This document shows, piece after piece, positions 4,888 to 5,505 of a stretch of DNA of 5,505 bases. The position numbers were made by a program, and so were the translations under genes. Origin of the DNA: an uncultured Clostridia bacterium (GTDB taxonomy: Bacteria > Bacillota > Clostridia > Oscillospirales > Ruminococcaceae); assembly GCA_947177695.1 (NCBI GenBank), contig CAMWVO010000158.1, positions 1-5,505 on the forward strand, in the 5' to 3' direction. The notes beneath the pieces were generated by a model. The model was not told where the DNA came from. It saw only the letters and a list, made by a program, of their open reading frames with translations, and did not search any database. Each line of letters begins with the position of its first letter. Within the stretch, counting starts at the first letter, position 1.

Positions 4888-5505
4888 ATGTCGACAATTT
4901 CAAGCAGCCAAAACAGAATGGCAGGTCTTATATCCGGTCTTGAGACCGAAGATCTCGTAAAGGCGATGACCGCCAATACCAAGAACAGAATAAATTCCAA
5001 GCAGCAGAAGCTTCAGACTCTTCAGTGGAAGCAGGACGGATATCGTTCCATCATTTCCAAGATCAGCGATTTCAAAAATAAGTATCTGGATATGACCAGC
5101 TCTTCCACCATCAAGGCTAACGCGGTACTGAAAAAATGCCTTGCAACATCTTCCAACGATAAGATATCGGCATCCGCTTCTGCGGGCGCAACACCTGCAA
5201 AGTATACTATCCGTGAGGCAACTGCCGCTAAGACCGCTTCGGTAACTTCCGGCGGAGCTGTTGCGGGCGGAAGCATAAAGCTCGACTGTTCAAGCGCTAA
5301 AAAGGGCAAGAACTATGAGGTAACGTTAAAGCTTGACGGCGCTGAAAAGACGATCGTTTTCACAGGCGGCGCAAACGAAGCCGAGACCAAGCAGAATTTC
5401 CTTGACGCGGCTAACAATGCCATTTCCGATATCGCAAGACCCAATCAGAAGTTTGAGATCAACGACGAGTCCAGACTGGTATTCAACAGCGCGGGAGACA
5501 ATATC
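4888..5505 (+). CDS. fliD: Flagellar hook-associated protein 2 / filament cap FliD, N-terminal 206 codons
   Basis: FliD is exported and forms the cap at the filament tip, where it guides flagellin polymerisation. Translation from the ATG at 4888 stays open to the right edge, so the 3' part is missing. The N-terminus carries RMAGLISGLETEDLVKAM (residues 10-27), the FliD signature (usually GLxSGLDTDxLI). A coiled-coil-like stretch follows, with KQQKLQTLQWKQDGYRSI (38-55), matching the family's QxxLxxxQxAYxxI helix, then FKNKYLDM. Residues 93-125 (ISASASAGATPAKYTIREAT and on) fit the family's VTASxxAxxGxYxIxVxxLA strand region. From about 142 a module of strands, helix and strand begins (NYEVTLKLDGAEKTIVF, then ETKQNFLDAANNAISD), similar in layout to the FlgL repeats. 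Two cysteines, C84 and C134, are present. The gene follows csrA after 23 bases with no flagellin gene between. Confidence 0.92.
   Translation, partial: MSTISSSQNRMAGLISGLETEDLVKAMTANTKNRINSKQQKLQTLQWKQDGYRSIISKISDFKNKYLDMTSSSTIKANAVLKKCLATSSNDKISASASAGATPAKYTIREATAAKTASVTSGGAVAGGSIKLDCSSAKKGKNYEVTLKLDGAEKTIVFTGGANEAETKQNFLDAANNAISDIARPNQKFEINDESRLVFNSAGDNI

Overview
The window is one strand of a flagellar late-assembly operon: flgK (3' part) - flgL - a DUF6470/YviE-like gene - fliW - csrA - fliD (5' part). All six genes are on the + strand, with gaps of 28, 76, 27, -1 and 23 bases, and no intrinsic terminator is visible between them. This order, and above all fliW next to csrA directly after a YviE-position gene, is typical of Bacillota. 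The Clostridia-style FlgL N-terminus, purine-rich Shine-Dalgarno (SD) sequences, frequent AGA arginine codons and moderate GC content suggest a motile anaerobic clostridium, possibly Oscillospiraceae/Ruminococcaceae or Lachnospiraceae. The family-level placement is inference.

Layout. Bases 1-1374 hold the last 457 codons of FlgK (hook-associated protein 1), whose N-terminus lies outside the window. Bases 1403-3454 hold FlgL (hook-associated protein 3), about twice the usual length because about 265 residues containing two diverged tandem copies of a ~100-residue module are inserted in its outer part. A 76-base gap with a small GC-rich hairpin follows. Bases 3531-4139 hold the DUF6470-family protein of unknown function. 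Bases 4167-4634 hold FliW and 4634-4864 CsrA, overlapping by one base. Bases 4888-5505 hold the first 206 codons of FliD (filament cap), which runs off the right edge.

How they work together. FlgK and FlgL form the hook-filament junction, and FliD caps the junction and the growing filament. In Bacillus subtilis, CsrA represses flagellin translation and FliW, released when flagellin is exported, titrates CsrA. The window therefore combines junction and cap parts with the switch that senses flagellin export. No flagellin gene lies between csrA and fliD, where B. subtilis has hag.

The region is largely ordinary flagellar biology and I see no clearly new system. The points most worth a second look are the duplicated module inside FlgL, a similar module in FliD, an insertion in FlgK, and an identical 14-base leader containing an AAGGATG core at the same distance from the flgL and fliD start codons. 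That leader could be a CsrA target, but it could equally be a plain ribosome binding site.
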